From Thecaphora thlaspeos (Eukaryota; Basidiomycota; Ustilaginomycetes; Urocystidales; Glomosporiaceae), in assembly GCA_900291925.1 (NCBI GenBank), contig UWYS01000009.1, positions 744,001 to 808,000 of the forward strand: DNA of 64,000 nt. Reading direction: 5' to 3'. Below the pieces are notes generated by a model. The model was not told the DNA's origin. It ran no database searches and was given only the letters and a program-made list of their open reading frames with translations. Position 1 is the first letter of the stretch. Every line of letters starts with the position of its first letter. Shown here piece after piece: positions 20,848-30,353 of the stretch. The translations under genes and the position numbers were made by a program.

Positions 20848-21220
20848 GGAAGCGAGGGCGAGCATGGGGCAAGATGGCACAGCTGAGAGCCTGGGAGTGG
20901 GGACTTGATTGGGTGAAGTCTTGGCTTCCTGCGACGACCCAACGGACTGCGAGGATTGCGATCTTACCTGCATGTCTGCCTACTTGTGCTACCCGACCTG
21001 TTTTGCCAATCGAGACGACTATACACCCTCGCCTTTTCGGCCCTGGCTCCGGACGCCATCGACAGCAAAGGACCGGTCCGGTCCGCGTAGATAGGAACAG
21101 CGGCACCTCGACGCCCCCCTCACCCACGCGATGTGCACATCTGTCTGACCATCTTTGCATTGACGAGGACAGTACCTCTCATCAGGACGCACCATCTACA
21201 ACCATCACCCGAGCGATCTC
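20848..21220. other. Convergent spacer between the Eos1-like and MFS genes
   Basis: Both neighbours end here, so this should hold two 3' untranslated regions. No gene or clear terminator structure is visible. Confidence 0.5.
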
Positions 21221-24106
21221 TCACTTCGTCTGCTCCTCTTGTTCTTCCTCGTCCTGACTCTGCTCTTCGTCCTCGTCCTGCTCTTCGTCCTGCTCTTCCT
21301 CACTGTCCTCCTCATCATCCTTTGCCTTTTCATAGAACCCTCTATGACTCCAAAACAACCCTGCGGCACCGACGGCACTGAAAGCGGCGAAAACGGCCTT
21401 AAAGATCCAAACCAATTCGGGTTTACCTCTCTCCAAAGCCATTCCATATACGGCGGAAGTGATGAGAGGCATGAAAGCATTGACGCTCGTACAGAGTATC
21501 TGATGAGCTGCCAAAGCTTTCGTCTGATCCTCCTGCGTCACAGCATTGACGACCAATGCAGTTCGAAGTGATGTTGATCCTGAACCGAGTTGAAGCAATA
21601 CCACCCCTAACGTCAATGGCGTCCAAGGTGACTTCCAGAATTTAGATGCATCCGTAGAACTGGTGGAACTTGCGAGCAAGAGAAAGGAAAGTAAGGCGAA
21701 AAGGTAGGAGCATAGCATGATGCTGATGTCGAGTTTGCCTCGTTGAATCTTCTTGATCAACTCCGAGGGCGCAGAGGTGAAGATGGAATGTGTCTCCCAA
21801 TCGAACGTTGATCGACGAGAGGTGGATGATAGACGACGTCGATCCAGCGCAGAGGAAGGCGTCGTTGTGCAACGCAGTTTGGGGAACCCGAGAGATGCAG
21901 CGGCGTGGTAAGATGGTCGTCTACGTCCAGGAAGTGGCGTCTCGTCCGTCGTACCGCTGGCGGTGGTGGTGGTGGTGGGGGGGGGGATTGCCGACCTGTC
22001 TTGCCCCCGTTCAGTCAGACCGTAATCGCGAGACGTCATGGTGCCATACTGAACCTCGCTCGGCTCGTCGCGCAACTGCTGCTGCGCGAGAAGAGGTCGT
22101 TGTTCCCCCGCATCCTGTCCTACCATGGAACCTTGCCCATTCCCACTTCCCCTTCCTCCACGTTGCCTCCTCCTCCTCGCCTTCCCCTTCGCTTCTGCCT
22201 TGATCTTCCTCAGCTTCTCCCTCCGTCTCGCCAAACCGCGCCTCGCAACGTACCGCCTCGCCATAGCTACGGCCGGCGGAAAGATGGCAGTGAGGAACAA
22301 CGCTCGAGCGCTCTGGAGAACGCTGATGAGGTAGCCGTTCTGAAGCACGTCGAAGCCGAACTTTTCGCTGTTGTAGAGTAGGAGTAGCGGGACGAGGAAA
22401 GATTGGTAGGTCTCTTCGCACACGACTACCAGGGCGAGGTTGAGGAGGCGGAAGTCGATGCGCTTCTGTAGCCGCGTGAGGGCGGTCGAGGGCGTGGGTG
22501 CGGGTCGCCCATTGCCGTTGCGGCTATCGCGCGTCTGAGACGGAGAGGAGCGAGGTGCCGAGAGCGCATCTTGCGCCGTGATGTCGCTGTAGTGGCGCAC
22601 GACAGGCTTGAAGATGGCAAGCGGCCGCAGAAAGTTGAGCGCGCGCAGCTTCGAGCGCCACTTGAAGCGCGATTCGTCGGTGGCAGAGTGCGACGTGGAC
22701 CACGTCCGCGCCGACTCGCTGATGGCGGAACGGTGGCCCGAGCCGTTACCTGCTCCCGCGCCACCGTCGTCTTCGCTGCCGCTGACGCCCTCGCCCTCGC
22801 CCTCGCCCTCGCCCTCGCCTTCCCTTTGTGCCTCGCCGTTCGCTGCTTCGCCGTGGTTCCCGCCGCCGCCATCGACCCTACTGCCACTCTCGACGTCGAT
22901 GTCGCCATCGTCGCCGCGGTCGGTGTTGGCCCAGCTGTCGATCAGAGTGCGTTCGTGCTTCCGCTTGCTCTCGGGGACCAAGAAGAGGATGTAGAGGAAC
23001 ACGACGACCATCAGCGCAATGTTGGCATAAAAGGGAGCAAAGAACTCGCCCGACAGGCTGGCCAGCAGCCCGCCAAGCGCGCTCGAGGGAAACGCGCCAA
23101 TCTGTCCGAAGCCTTCGATGAAGCTGAGCGCGCCGGCGCGCTGCGACTCGGAGGTGGTGTCGACGACGTAGTTCTGCAGCGCGATCCGGAGCGGCGCGCC
23201 CGCCGAGGCTTCCGAGAAGACGACAGCGCAGTAGAGTACGACTGCCGCCGCGTAGGGTGGGAGGAGGACGGCGGCGCGAAAGACGAGCAGTGCGAGCGCG
23301 AGAAAGAGGTGCGTGAGGAGAAGCAGCGGCCTACGCCCGAAGCGCCGCGAGAGGGCCGAAGCGCGCGAGAGGGTCACGAGGCCCAGCAGCGCGCCTACCG
23401 TCACCATGGCGGCCGAGTAGCTCGACGTTGACTTTTGCACCCACGGCGTCGAGCACTGCGGCGGGTTGGGGAGCTCGGGCGCCTGGGGCAGCTTGATGGG
23501 GGTGACGGTATTGGGGTCGGCAGTGCCCATTAGCAGCGTCGCCGCCGCCGTACCGGTCTGGGCGGCAGCGCTCCCGATGCAGGCGGAGAGGGTGATGCGC
23601 AGCGCTTTGAGCCATGTTGAATCTTGGACCGCTGCTTTTGCTGTCGTCGTTGCTGTTGCCGCTGCGGTGGACCAAGCTAGGGCGGCGTTTGCGTTGCGGA
23701 CGGTGGGATCGTAGAGTTCGCACATGATGAACGTGTAGACCTTGAACATGCTTGCGAGGGGCATGCCGCTGGCCAGGCTGCCTATGAGGGTGACGATGGC
23801 CATGTAGTATGGACTGGGCCGCCCGACGCGGAACGCCTGGGAGACGTCGCGGATGGTCTGGGCGGGAGCGGCGGCCGACTCGTCGTCATCGTCATCGTCG
23901 TCGGCAGATAGGCCGTACGAGGCGATTGAGCTGGACGAGTAGCACGATGCTGCAGACTGCCTACGGCCGCCTTGCGAGAGCCGCTGTGTAGGAGAGGTGT
24001 ATCGCGAGGAGAGGGAGGGTCGACGCTGCTGCTGGCGTGATGGCGATACCTCGACGCTGGCGGCGATCGAGTGCTGCGAGGGCCGACGGCGGGGCTGTGA
24101 CGACAT
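21221..24106 (-). CDS. Major facilitator superfamily transporter
   Basis: A single-exon minus-strand frame of 961 residues from ATG 24106. The N-terminus is Ser-rich with a poly-Asp patch. The first membrane block begins with YYMAIVTLIGSLASGMPLAS and includes GALLGLVTLSRASALSRRFG, the MFS loop 2-3 type motif (small residue, R-x-G-R-R), followed by RPLLLLTHLFLALALLVF and IGAFPSSALGGLLASL. A long cytosolic loop follows with a Gly-Glu repeat. A second block starts near FRLLNLALVVVCEETYQSF, and the tail is strongly acidic (EEEQDEEQDEDEEQ). This is the 12-helix MFS plan with an unusually long central loop; substrate unknown. The open frame continues upstream of 24106 through a minisatellite with no stop, but that part has no membrane or domain signal, so I prefer the internal ATG. 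Confidence 0.8.
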   Translation of the reverse strand: MSSQPRRRPSQHSIAASVEVSPSRQQQRRPSLSSRYTSPTQRLSQGGRRQSAASCYSSSSIASYGLSADDDDDDDESAAAPAQTIRDVSQAFRVGRPSPYYMAIVTLIGSLASGMPLASMFKVYTFIMCELYDPTVRNANAALAWSTAAATATTTAKAAVQDSTWLKALRITLSACIGSAAAQTGTAAATLLMGTADPNTVTPIKLPQAPELPNPPQCSTPWVQKSTSSYSAAMVTVGALLGLVTLSRASALSRRFGRRPLLLLTHLFLALALLVFRAAVLLPPYAAAVVLYCAVVFSEASAGAPLRIALQNYVVDTTSESQRAGALSFIEGFGQIGAFPSSALGGLLASLSGEFFAPFYANIALMVVVFLYILFLVPESKRKHERTLIDSWANTDRGDDGDIDVESGSRVDGGGGNHGEAANGEAQREGEGEGEGEGEGVSGSEDDGGAGAGNGSGHRSAISESARTWSTSHSATDESRFKWRSKLRALNFLRPLAIFKPVVRHYSDITAQDALSAPRSSPSQTRDSRNGNGRPAPTPSTALTRLQKRIDFRLLNLALVVVCEETYQSFLVPLLLLYNSEKFGFDVLQNGYLISVLQSARALFLTAIFPPAVAMARRYVARRGLARRREKLRKIKAEAKGKARRRRQRGGRGSGNGQGSMVGQDAGEQRPLLAQQQLRDEPSEVQYGTMTSRDYGLTERGQDRSAIPPPTTTTTASGTTDETPLPGRRRPSYHAAASLGFPKLRCTTTPSSALDRRRLSSTSRRSTFDWETHSIFTSAPSELIKKIQRGKLDISIMLCSYLFALLSFLLLASSTSSTDASKFWKSPWTPLTLGVVLLQLGSGSTSLRTALVVNAVTQEDQTKALAAHQILCTSVNAFMPLITSAVYGMALERGKPELVWIFKAVFAAFSAVGAAGLFWSHRGFYEKAKDDEEDSEEEQDEEQDEDEEQSQDEEEQEEQTK
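22788..22825. repeat. (CCCTCG)n coding repeat in the MFS central loop
   Basis: Hexanucleotide run that encodes the Gly-Glu repeat of the transporter's cytosolic loop on the minus strand. Confidence 0.85.
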
Positions 24107-25035
24107 GTCTTTGGCTGCTGAGCGAGCCGCGTGGTGTGCGTGCGTTGCAAGGATCTGGGTAGCGGGCGGGACGAGGGCAGAAGTCTGGCGACGGCCGATG
24201 AGCTGTTGAGGTGCGGTTGATGGGGTATCGGAGGCGCAGACCCAGGAGGTGTGGCGGTGGCAAAGGTAGATGATCGGTAGGAGGAGAGGAGAGGACCGAG
24301 GGGGAGGCGGGACAAGGGCAGCGAGGGCAGAGAGGATGCCGGTGGCGGAGGGAAGGAGGGAAGGAGGGAAGGAGGGAGGAGGGAAGGAGGGAAGGAGGGA
24401 AGGAGGGAAGGAGGGAAGGAGGGAAGGAGGGAAGGAGGGAAGGAGGGAAAGGCGGAAAGCGGGAAAGCGGAAAGCGGAAAGCGGAAAGAGGGAAAGGCGG
24501 AAAGCGGGAAAGCGGAAAGCGGAAAGCGGAAAGCGGAAAGCGGAAAAGAGGCGACAAAGAGAACAACAATTAGAATCGACGGCGATGTGGAGGCGGTGCC
24601 CGCCCCTCGATGCACCCGATGCCTCCACATCGGGGCGGGATCACCTTCGATCAGCCGTGTCCGATGTCCGCAGTTTCGGGGGGGGGGGATGGCCCAAGCG
24701 CGCCCAGACGCCGCTCGGCCGGCACACAGCAGCAGGCAGAAGTGGGGACGGTGGCGGGGCGCGTTGGTCGTGCTTGCCGCTCCCCTCTTGTCGACCTCGA
24801 CCTCGACCTCGACCTCGACCCTCTCCACCACCACCACCATCCTCGACTGCAACCAAGAGCAGGCGCATCTGCACGCTCCCGGCGCTCTCCTCCTCCTCCT
24901 CCTCCTCCTCTATCCCCTTCAATGATGCCTCGCACATAGCCTCTGCCGCACCGCCCCTAGCCCGCTCGCTCGCACGCCACCGATACCGGCCCGACTAGCG
25001 AGCTTCCATCGCCGCAGGGGCGAGGTCACTATACG
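24107..25035. other. Divergent promoter region of MFS and TRS130 genes
   Basis: It contains the purine-rich minisatellite (24348-24548), a (CGACCT)n run at about 24791-24820 and a (CTC)n run at about 24885-24911. No further gene is visible. Confidence 0.5.
24348..24548. repeat. Purine-only minisatellite (GGAAGGAG and GGAAAGC units)
   Basis: About 200 bp of plus-strand tandem units. The left half is GGAAGGAG/GGAGGGA type; the right half is GCGGAAA/GCGGGAAA type with a few GAGGGAAAGGC spacers. The strand is almost pure purine in its left half, so a mirror-repeat triplex is possible. It lies 5' of both divergent genes. Confidence 0.9.
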
Positions 25036-28000
25036 ATGTCCGACATCGGCTCGAGCGGCGGCGGCGATGGCGGAAAGGTTATCGTTACCTACTCGGCCAA
25101 CTCGGCGCTCCTGGCATCGCCCCTCACCGAGCACTTTGTCAAGTCGCTCTCTTACCAGCTGCCCCTCCGCACCCTCCACTGGCGGCCCGGCCCCGCCCTG
25201 GCAGAGTCGTCCAACTGCTCCTCGATCGTCCTTGGAAGAACGCCGGCGCAGAATCCAAGCGGCACCGTCATACGCACAATACAGACGCTCGACGTCTCCC
25301 TCAGGCCCTTGACCGACGAGATCAAACGCTGGCGCGGAGATCCTGGCTTCTTCGACCAGCCCTCGTCGTCTGGATTGCTCGATCGGCCCTTTGTCCACCT
25401 CTACCTCGTCGTCTGCGATGTGAGCCGCACCGAGCCCGCTTCCCTATCCCTTTCTCTTCCTTCCTTGCGCCTGCACTCCATCTGCTCACCATGTATCCCT
25501 CCACCCACGCCCCGATCAACCCCGCCATCGCACAGGACAACGATCACTACCGCACCACGGTGCGCAACGAAATCCGTTCGTGGATTTCCTCGCTCTCCTT
25601 CTTTCACTCCAAGAGCGCTCAGGCTAGCCGCGCAGGCAGTGCTGCCGCCTCATCTTCCACACCGACCTCGGGCCCCTCTCGCAACTCTTTCGGCTTCGGG
25701 TCCTTTCGCTCCGCCACGCCTCCCGTACGCAGCAATACAGCCGTCAGCGGCAGCGGCAGCGGCGCTGCAAGCAGCACAACTCCGTCGGGGACGCCCACCG
25801 GCGCTCGCACCAACTCGCTCCCGCCAGCCGCCGCCACGTCGACGCAAGATCCAGAGTACATCATCGTTGTCATTAACCCGCCAGAGGGCTACTCCGTCGG
25901 CGGTGCAGCAGGTACGGGCCAAGGCGCAGCGGGAACGTCGTCGTCGTCGTCGTCGTCGTCAACGGCCGAAACCAAGAGCGGCATGGGCCGCTTCTACAGC
26001 AAGAGCAGGGGCAGCGTCGTCGACAAGATCAAGACTGACTTTAACGCCTCAAAGAAGGAGCACGTCGTCCACCTCACGCGCCTGCCACCGGTACCATCAC
26101 TCCCGGCGCGACCCGGCGCCCACGCCAACGACCCTACCGTCTGGGCCGAGCTACTGGTACGCCTCAAGGAGGGCGCCGCATCCACCTTCACCAGCACCGT
26201 CGACGCCCAGCAGGATGAGATCGGCCGCTGCGAGGGTAGCCGTGGTCAGGCGGACTGGGACTTTTGCTCCCATTTCCTCGCCAAAGACGCCCTCGCGCAG
26301 ACGCTCGAGGGCGTGGGCTTGCGCGAAGATGCCGTTGCCCAATACGAGGATCTCGAGGCGGTCTTTGAGCAGGCGATGCTCGGGGGTAACGTCGCGTTTG
26401 CGCCAGTCGGTGGCGACACGCCCGGCGACGACAGCCTCCCGCTCCTCGAGGTGGCCAAGAAGCCATACCACGAGCTGATACGGAGCCGCGAAATTACGCT
26501 GTTCGACTTCCGCTGCTACCTTTTTGCGCGGCGCGCCAGCCTGCTCGGCAAGTTAGGCCGCGTCGTCCAGGTGATGCGCGGGGCGCCGCTCTTCATTGGC
26601 ACGATGCGCCAAATGCTCGACACCAACCCGCGCGTCACGCGGCGGATGGTGGAGAGCTGGTCGTTCTCGGCCGCGCTCGACGTCGTCGAGCAGTGCCAGG
26701 CCTGGCTGGTCGAGTGGGGCGATGCGCCGATGGGCCCAGGCTCCGGTCAGCGCTCCCGACTCGAGGGTCGGCTCGCTATGGCCGTCACCAGCAGCACCGT
26801 GGTTGAGGAGCAGCTGAGTCCGGTCTTCCACACGGCCAAGGCCGAGCTGCTCGACCTGGCGCGGCGTCAGCTCGACAGGATCGGCATGGCGGTTGGCCAC
26901 CTGCCCAAGGTGGAGCCATTCCTCCTCTCGGCCGACGACAAGGCCTCGCGCCCCTGGGCCAGAGACCTGCCGCCGCTGCCCCCGGATGCCAGCAAGGCCA
27001 CCGCTGGCGACGAACAACAGATCACGCGGCCCGAGCTTAAGCAAGCGATCGAGGACCGTGGCCTGTTCGATTCGCACTACGTTTCGCTGGTCGAGCGAGT
27101 CATCACCGGCCTCAGCAGCGGCGGGCGGCGGGGCAGCGTTCTCCGCATGCAGACGCTGCTGGCCGCTCTCGACTATCATCGGCACCGCTTCGACAAGGCC
27201 TACGCCGCCCTAGTGTCGCTTCCGGAGCTCTATCACGACCCACGGTGGTCGTCGATCGAGGGCCACCTGCTTGCGAGGCAGCTGGAGTGCCACCGACAGC
27301 TGCAGAAACCACGCGACCGTGCATGGGTCAGCGTCGTGCTGGCCGCGCTGAGGGCCAGCGAGGCCCGTACGCTGCTGCCCGCATCCGAGCTCGACGTAGC
27401 GCAAGCGTCGGAGGGCAGGCTGATCGAACTCTGGCAGGATCCGCGCTTCCTGCTCCAGGAGCTGCGGCAGGCCGCGACGTCGTTCGAACGCGAGGTACCC
27501 GTGGGAGGTAATCGGGCATTCGCCATTCACCCAATTAGCCGGCGGGCGCGCCTGGTCGGGACCGAGGACGGCTCGACGATCGAGGTAGCCGTCTTCTCGT
27601 CGCTCGGCTTTGAGCTGGCGGTCGAGGATGTTCGGCTGTGCTTTGTCGGCGAAAGGAAGCAGGCGCTATGGTTCACCAGTGGCCGAACCAGACTGCAGGC
27701 CGGCCTAACCCGGCTTGACCTCTTTTGCAGCTCGCCGGCACATGGTTTGTTCGCGCTGGACGTCTCGCAGATCCGGCTGGCCCGGCTCATCTTTCAGTAC
27801 GCCACCCCGCCGCTCGGACCTATCGCCTCGTCGTTGTCGTCATCCTCGGCGTCGTTTGCGCTGGCATCACCCTCGCTGTCGCAGGCACAGGCGCAGCCGA
27901 GCAGCTTCCTGCTCTCGATCCCCAAGGACGGCAGTGCGATCGACGCCGACGTCGACCTTCCGCGGGAGATCCACCTGGATCGTCCGCGCGAGGTCGAGTT

Positions 28001-29810
28001 GGCGCTGTCCTCGGGACGCAACGACATTGAATCGGCCGAGGTCAGCATCCTGACGAGCGATGGAGAGCCCGTCGGCGACCTCGGCAACGTCCAGCTTGTC
28101 GACGGCGATAGCGGCGCGCGCGTTGGTGAGGTAGAGCCCGCAGCGGCAGGAGGCGGGTCGACGATCTGGCTGCTCGGCCAGGCGGCCCGGACTGTCGCGC
28201 GCGTCCGCTTCCCGCTCATCGCCACGTCACAGGACGGCGGTGTGGACGTCGTCGTCGTGGTGCACTACGTCACCCGGCCGCAGGACGGGGCGCGGACCAG
28301 CGTGCGCCGGACGCTGCGCAAGCACAGCCGGCTGACGATCTCGCTGCCGCTCGGCGTCAACCTGCAGGACTACTTCCGGCAGTCGAGCCTGTTTTCTAAG
28401 TTTGTCGTCAGCACGGGCGGAACGGCGTCTTTGCGCATCAAGTCGGCCCGCCTTGCTGTCGATGATCGCCACCGCGCGGCGCCTGAGCAAGGAGGAGGTG
28501 TGGAAGAGGCGGCGGCAGAGGCGGCCGCCGCTCACGCTGAAGAGAATGGGCTGGAGGTGACGAGCTGCGGATCGACGCGCACCACGACCGTCACGCCGCA
28601 TCAGCCGGCCTCGTACTTGTTCCGCATCCAGCGACGGCAGCGAGAGGCAAGCTCGGCGGCAGACGGCGAGAGATCGGCCGTTGCAGGAGCAGGAGCAGCA
28701 CCATCGCCATTGAACCGGAGCCTATGTCTCGAGCTACGCTACCGACCGCTGCACGAAGAGGCGAAAGCCATCGCCCTTCGCGCTCTCGCCAAGCAGATTG
28801 CAGCAAGCAAAGCCGCAGCAACAGAGGATACACACCTCGAGCCTTCCTTGTCGTTGCCATCGTCGTCGATCAACATTCTGCTGCAGAGGGCTTTGGTGCG
28901 GTACGTCGATGCTAGACTAGACCGTCCCGCCTTCTCGCTTACGGGCGAAATCAAGACGGGAGCGTTCGATGGCGCGTGGTGGAAGCGCGAACGGAAGACT
29001 TGGCCTTCAGCCGTTGAACGCGATGGAAAGGCGAACAGGGAAGCGATCAAGATCGTTGCGGCAACGCTCGACTCCATCTCGGACGCCTGCAACGTCGACG
29101 ACGACGATCTCGACGACGACGACGAGACATGGCGTCTCTTGACGATCCCCGTCGAGGTACCCAGCATGTCGATCATCAACTCGCTCACACTTCGCATCGA
29201 CCCACTGCAATCCTCTGCACGACCTAGCCCTCGCGCTGGCATTCAGGCCACCATCGTGGTAGGTCAACCTGTCGACGTAGATGTGAAGATCAAGACGTCT
29301 TTCCTCTGGAGCGACCCCGTCTCGTTGGAGGGAAAGAGACAACAGAGGTTTACGTACGACGTTTCGGTCGACTTTGATAACTGGCTAGTCAGTGGTATGA
29401 AGAGGGCATGTTTTACTGTTCCACTTCCCACCTCCTCTACCGATCTCCAAGACCATGACGATGACGATACGGTAGAGACGAACTTCAAGATCCAACTTGT
29501 CCCTCTGCGATCGGGATACTTGACATTACCTTCGGTGGTGGTTAGACCGGTCGATCCTGCCTTGACACGTACGCCGAGATCGGTAGTTTCATTACGTCCT
29601 CCTCCTCCTCCTCCTCCTCCTGCTACGGACAAGGATCACGTCGAGCAAGAACAGGGGTATACCGTACCGAGTTGCGAGAGTTATACAACAAACGGCGCCG
29701 AAAGGGTAGAAGTTGTACCGAGGTTGAACAGGACGACAGTCTGGCTCGATACCACTTCGTTCCTACACGGCCATGATGGCGGTAGGGAGGAGGTGGACCT
29801 TCGAAGTTGA
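25036..29810 (+). CDS. TRS130: TRAPPII complex subunit Trs130 (TRAPPC10)
   Basis: Large subunit of the TRAPPII tethering/exchange complex that activates Ypt31/32 (Rab11) at the late Golgi. Exons 25036-25419 and 25536-29810 join in phase 0 (HLYLVVCD then DNDHYRTTVR) to 1,552 residues. Family pieces: KVIVTYSANSALLASPL at the N-terminus, then IRSWISSLS, EYIIVVINPPEG, RGSVVDKIKTDFN, WDFCSHFLAKDALAQTLEGVGLREDAVAQYEDLE broken over the conserved helical region, ITLFDFRCYLFARRA, and beta-rich C-terminal domains ending near WLDTTSFLHG. Ser/Ala-rich spacers are inserted in the N-terminal third. The intron has a GTGAGC donor and CACAG acceptor. A downstream ATG at 25491 inside the intron gives a longer-looking frame but would lose the conserved start, so I reject it. 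Confidence 0.88.
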
Positions 29811-30353
29811 TGTATCGCAATCGAAGCGGCCAAGAGATAAAATTCGAAAGGTCGTTCGTGTAGCTTTGATATTTGAGTGGGCGCTTGGAGCTTCACCAGA
29901 AGTCATCATCATCATCGCCTCCCTTTGCCTTGCTACTGTTCACAGCTTGAGCTCGGTACATAGACTCGATCTAAAGAACCGCAAATGTCAATCATAGAAC
30001 AATCGAAAAAAAGAAAAAGGGAAACGAAACGTCAGTTGTGTCGGGCGCTCGGTCACGTGCGCGTCGGACGCCAGTTCGCCGGCGAGGCAGCCCTATCTCT
30101 CCGTAGCCCAGTCATCCTCCCCTCTTCCCTCCATCACTGCCTTCTCTGCCGTCGTCGCCCACACGCCGGCAGCGCTTCTTTTGCCCTCCCTCCTCCCCTT
30201 TGCCTTATCCGTTTCGTTGCATGTACTCGCTCTTTCTGTTCTCGCGCGCCCTGCGCTCCTGCCTCGCTACCACGCGGCGCTCGACCAGCCGGCCCATACG
30301 GCCTAGGCTGGGAGCTCGCAGCGACTCCTTCCGGAGTTTGGCAACCCCTTGTC
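29811..30353. other. Convergent spacer between TRS130 and CDC9
   Basis: An AT-richer patch at 29,900-30,030 is consistent with 3' ends. No gene is visible. Confidence 0.5.

Noticed and set aside
24107..24628. N-terminal extension of the MFS transporter through the minisatellite
   Set aside because: It would encode Leu/Pro/Ser/Phe repeats from a tandem repeat with no domain; the ATG at 24106 is a better start.
25491..29810. TRS130 starting at an ATG at 25491
   Set aside because: That ATG lies inside the intron. The exon 25036-25419 supplies the conserved N-terminus and joins in phase to 25536.
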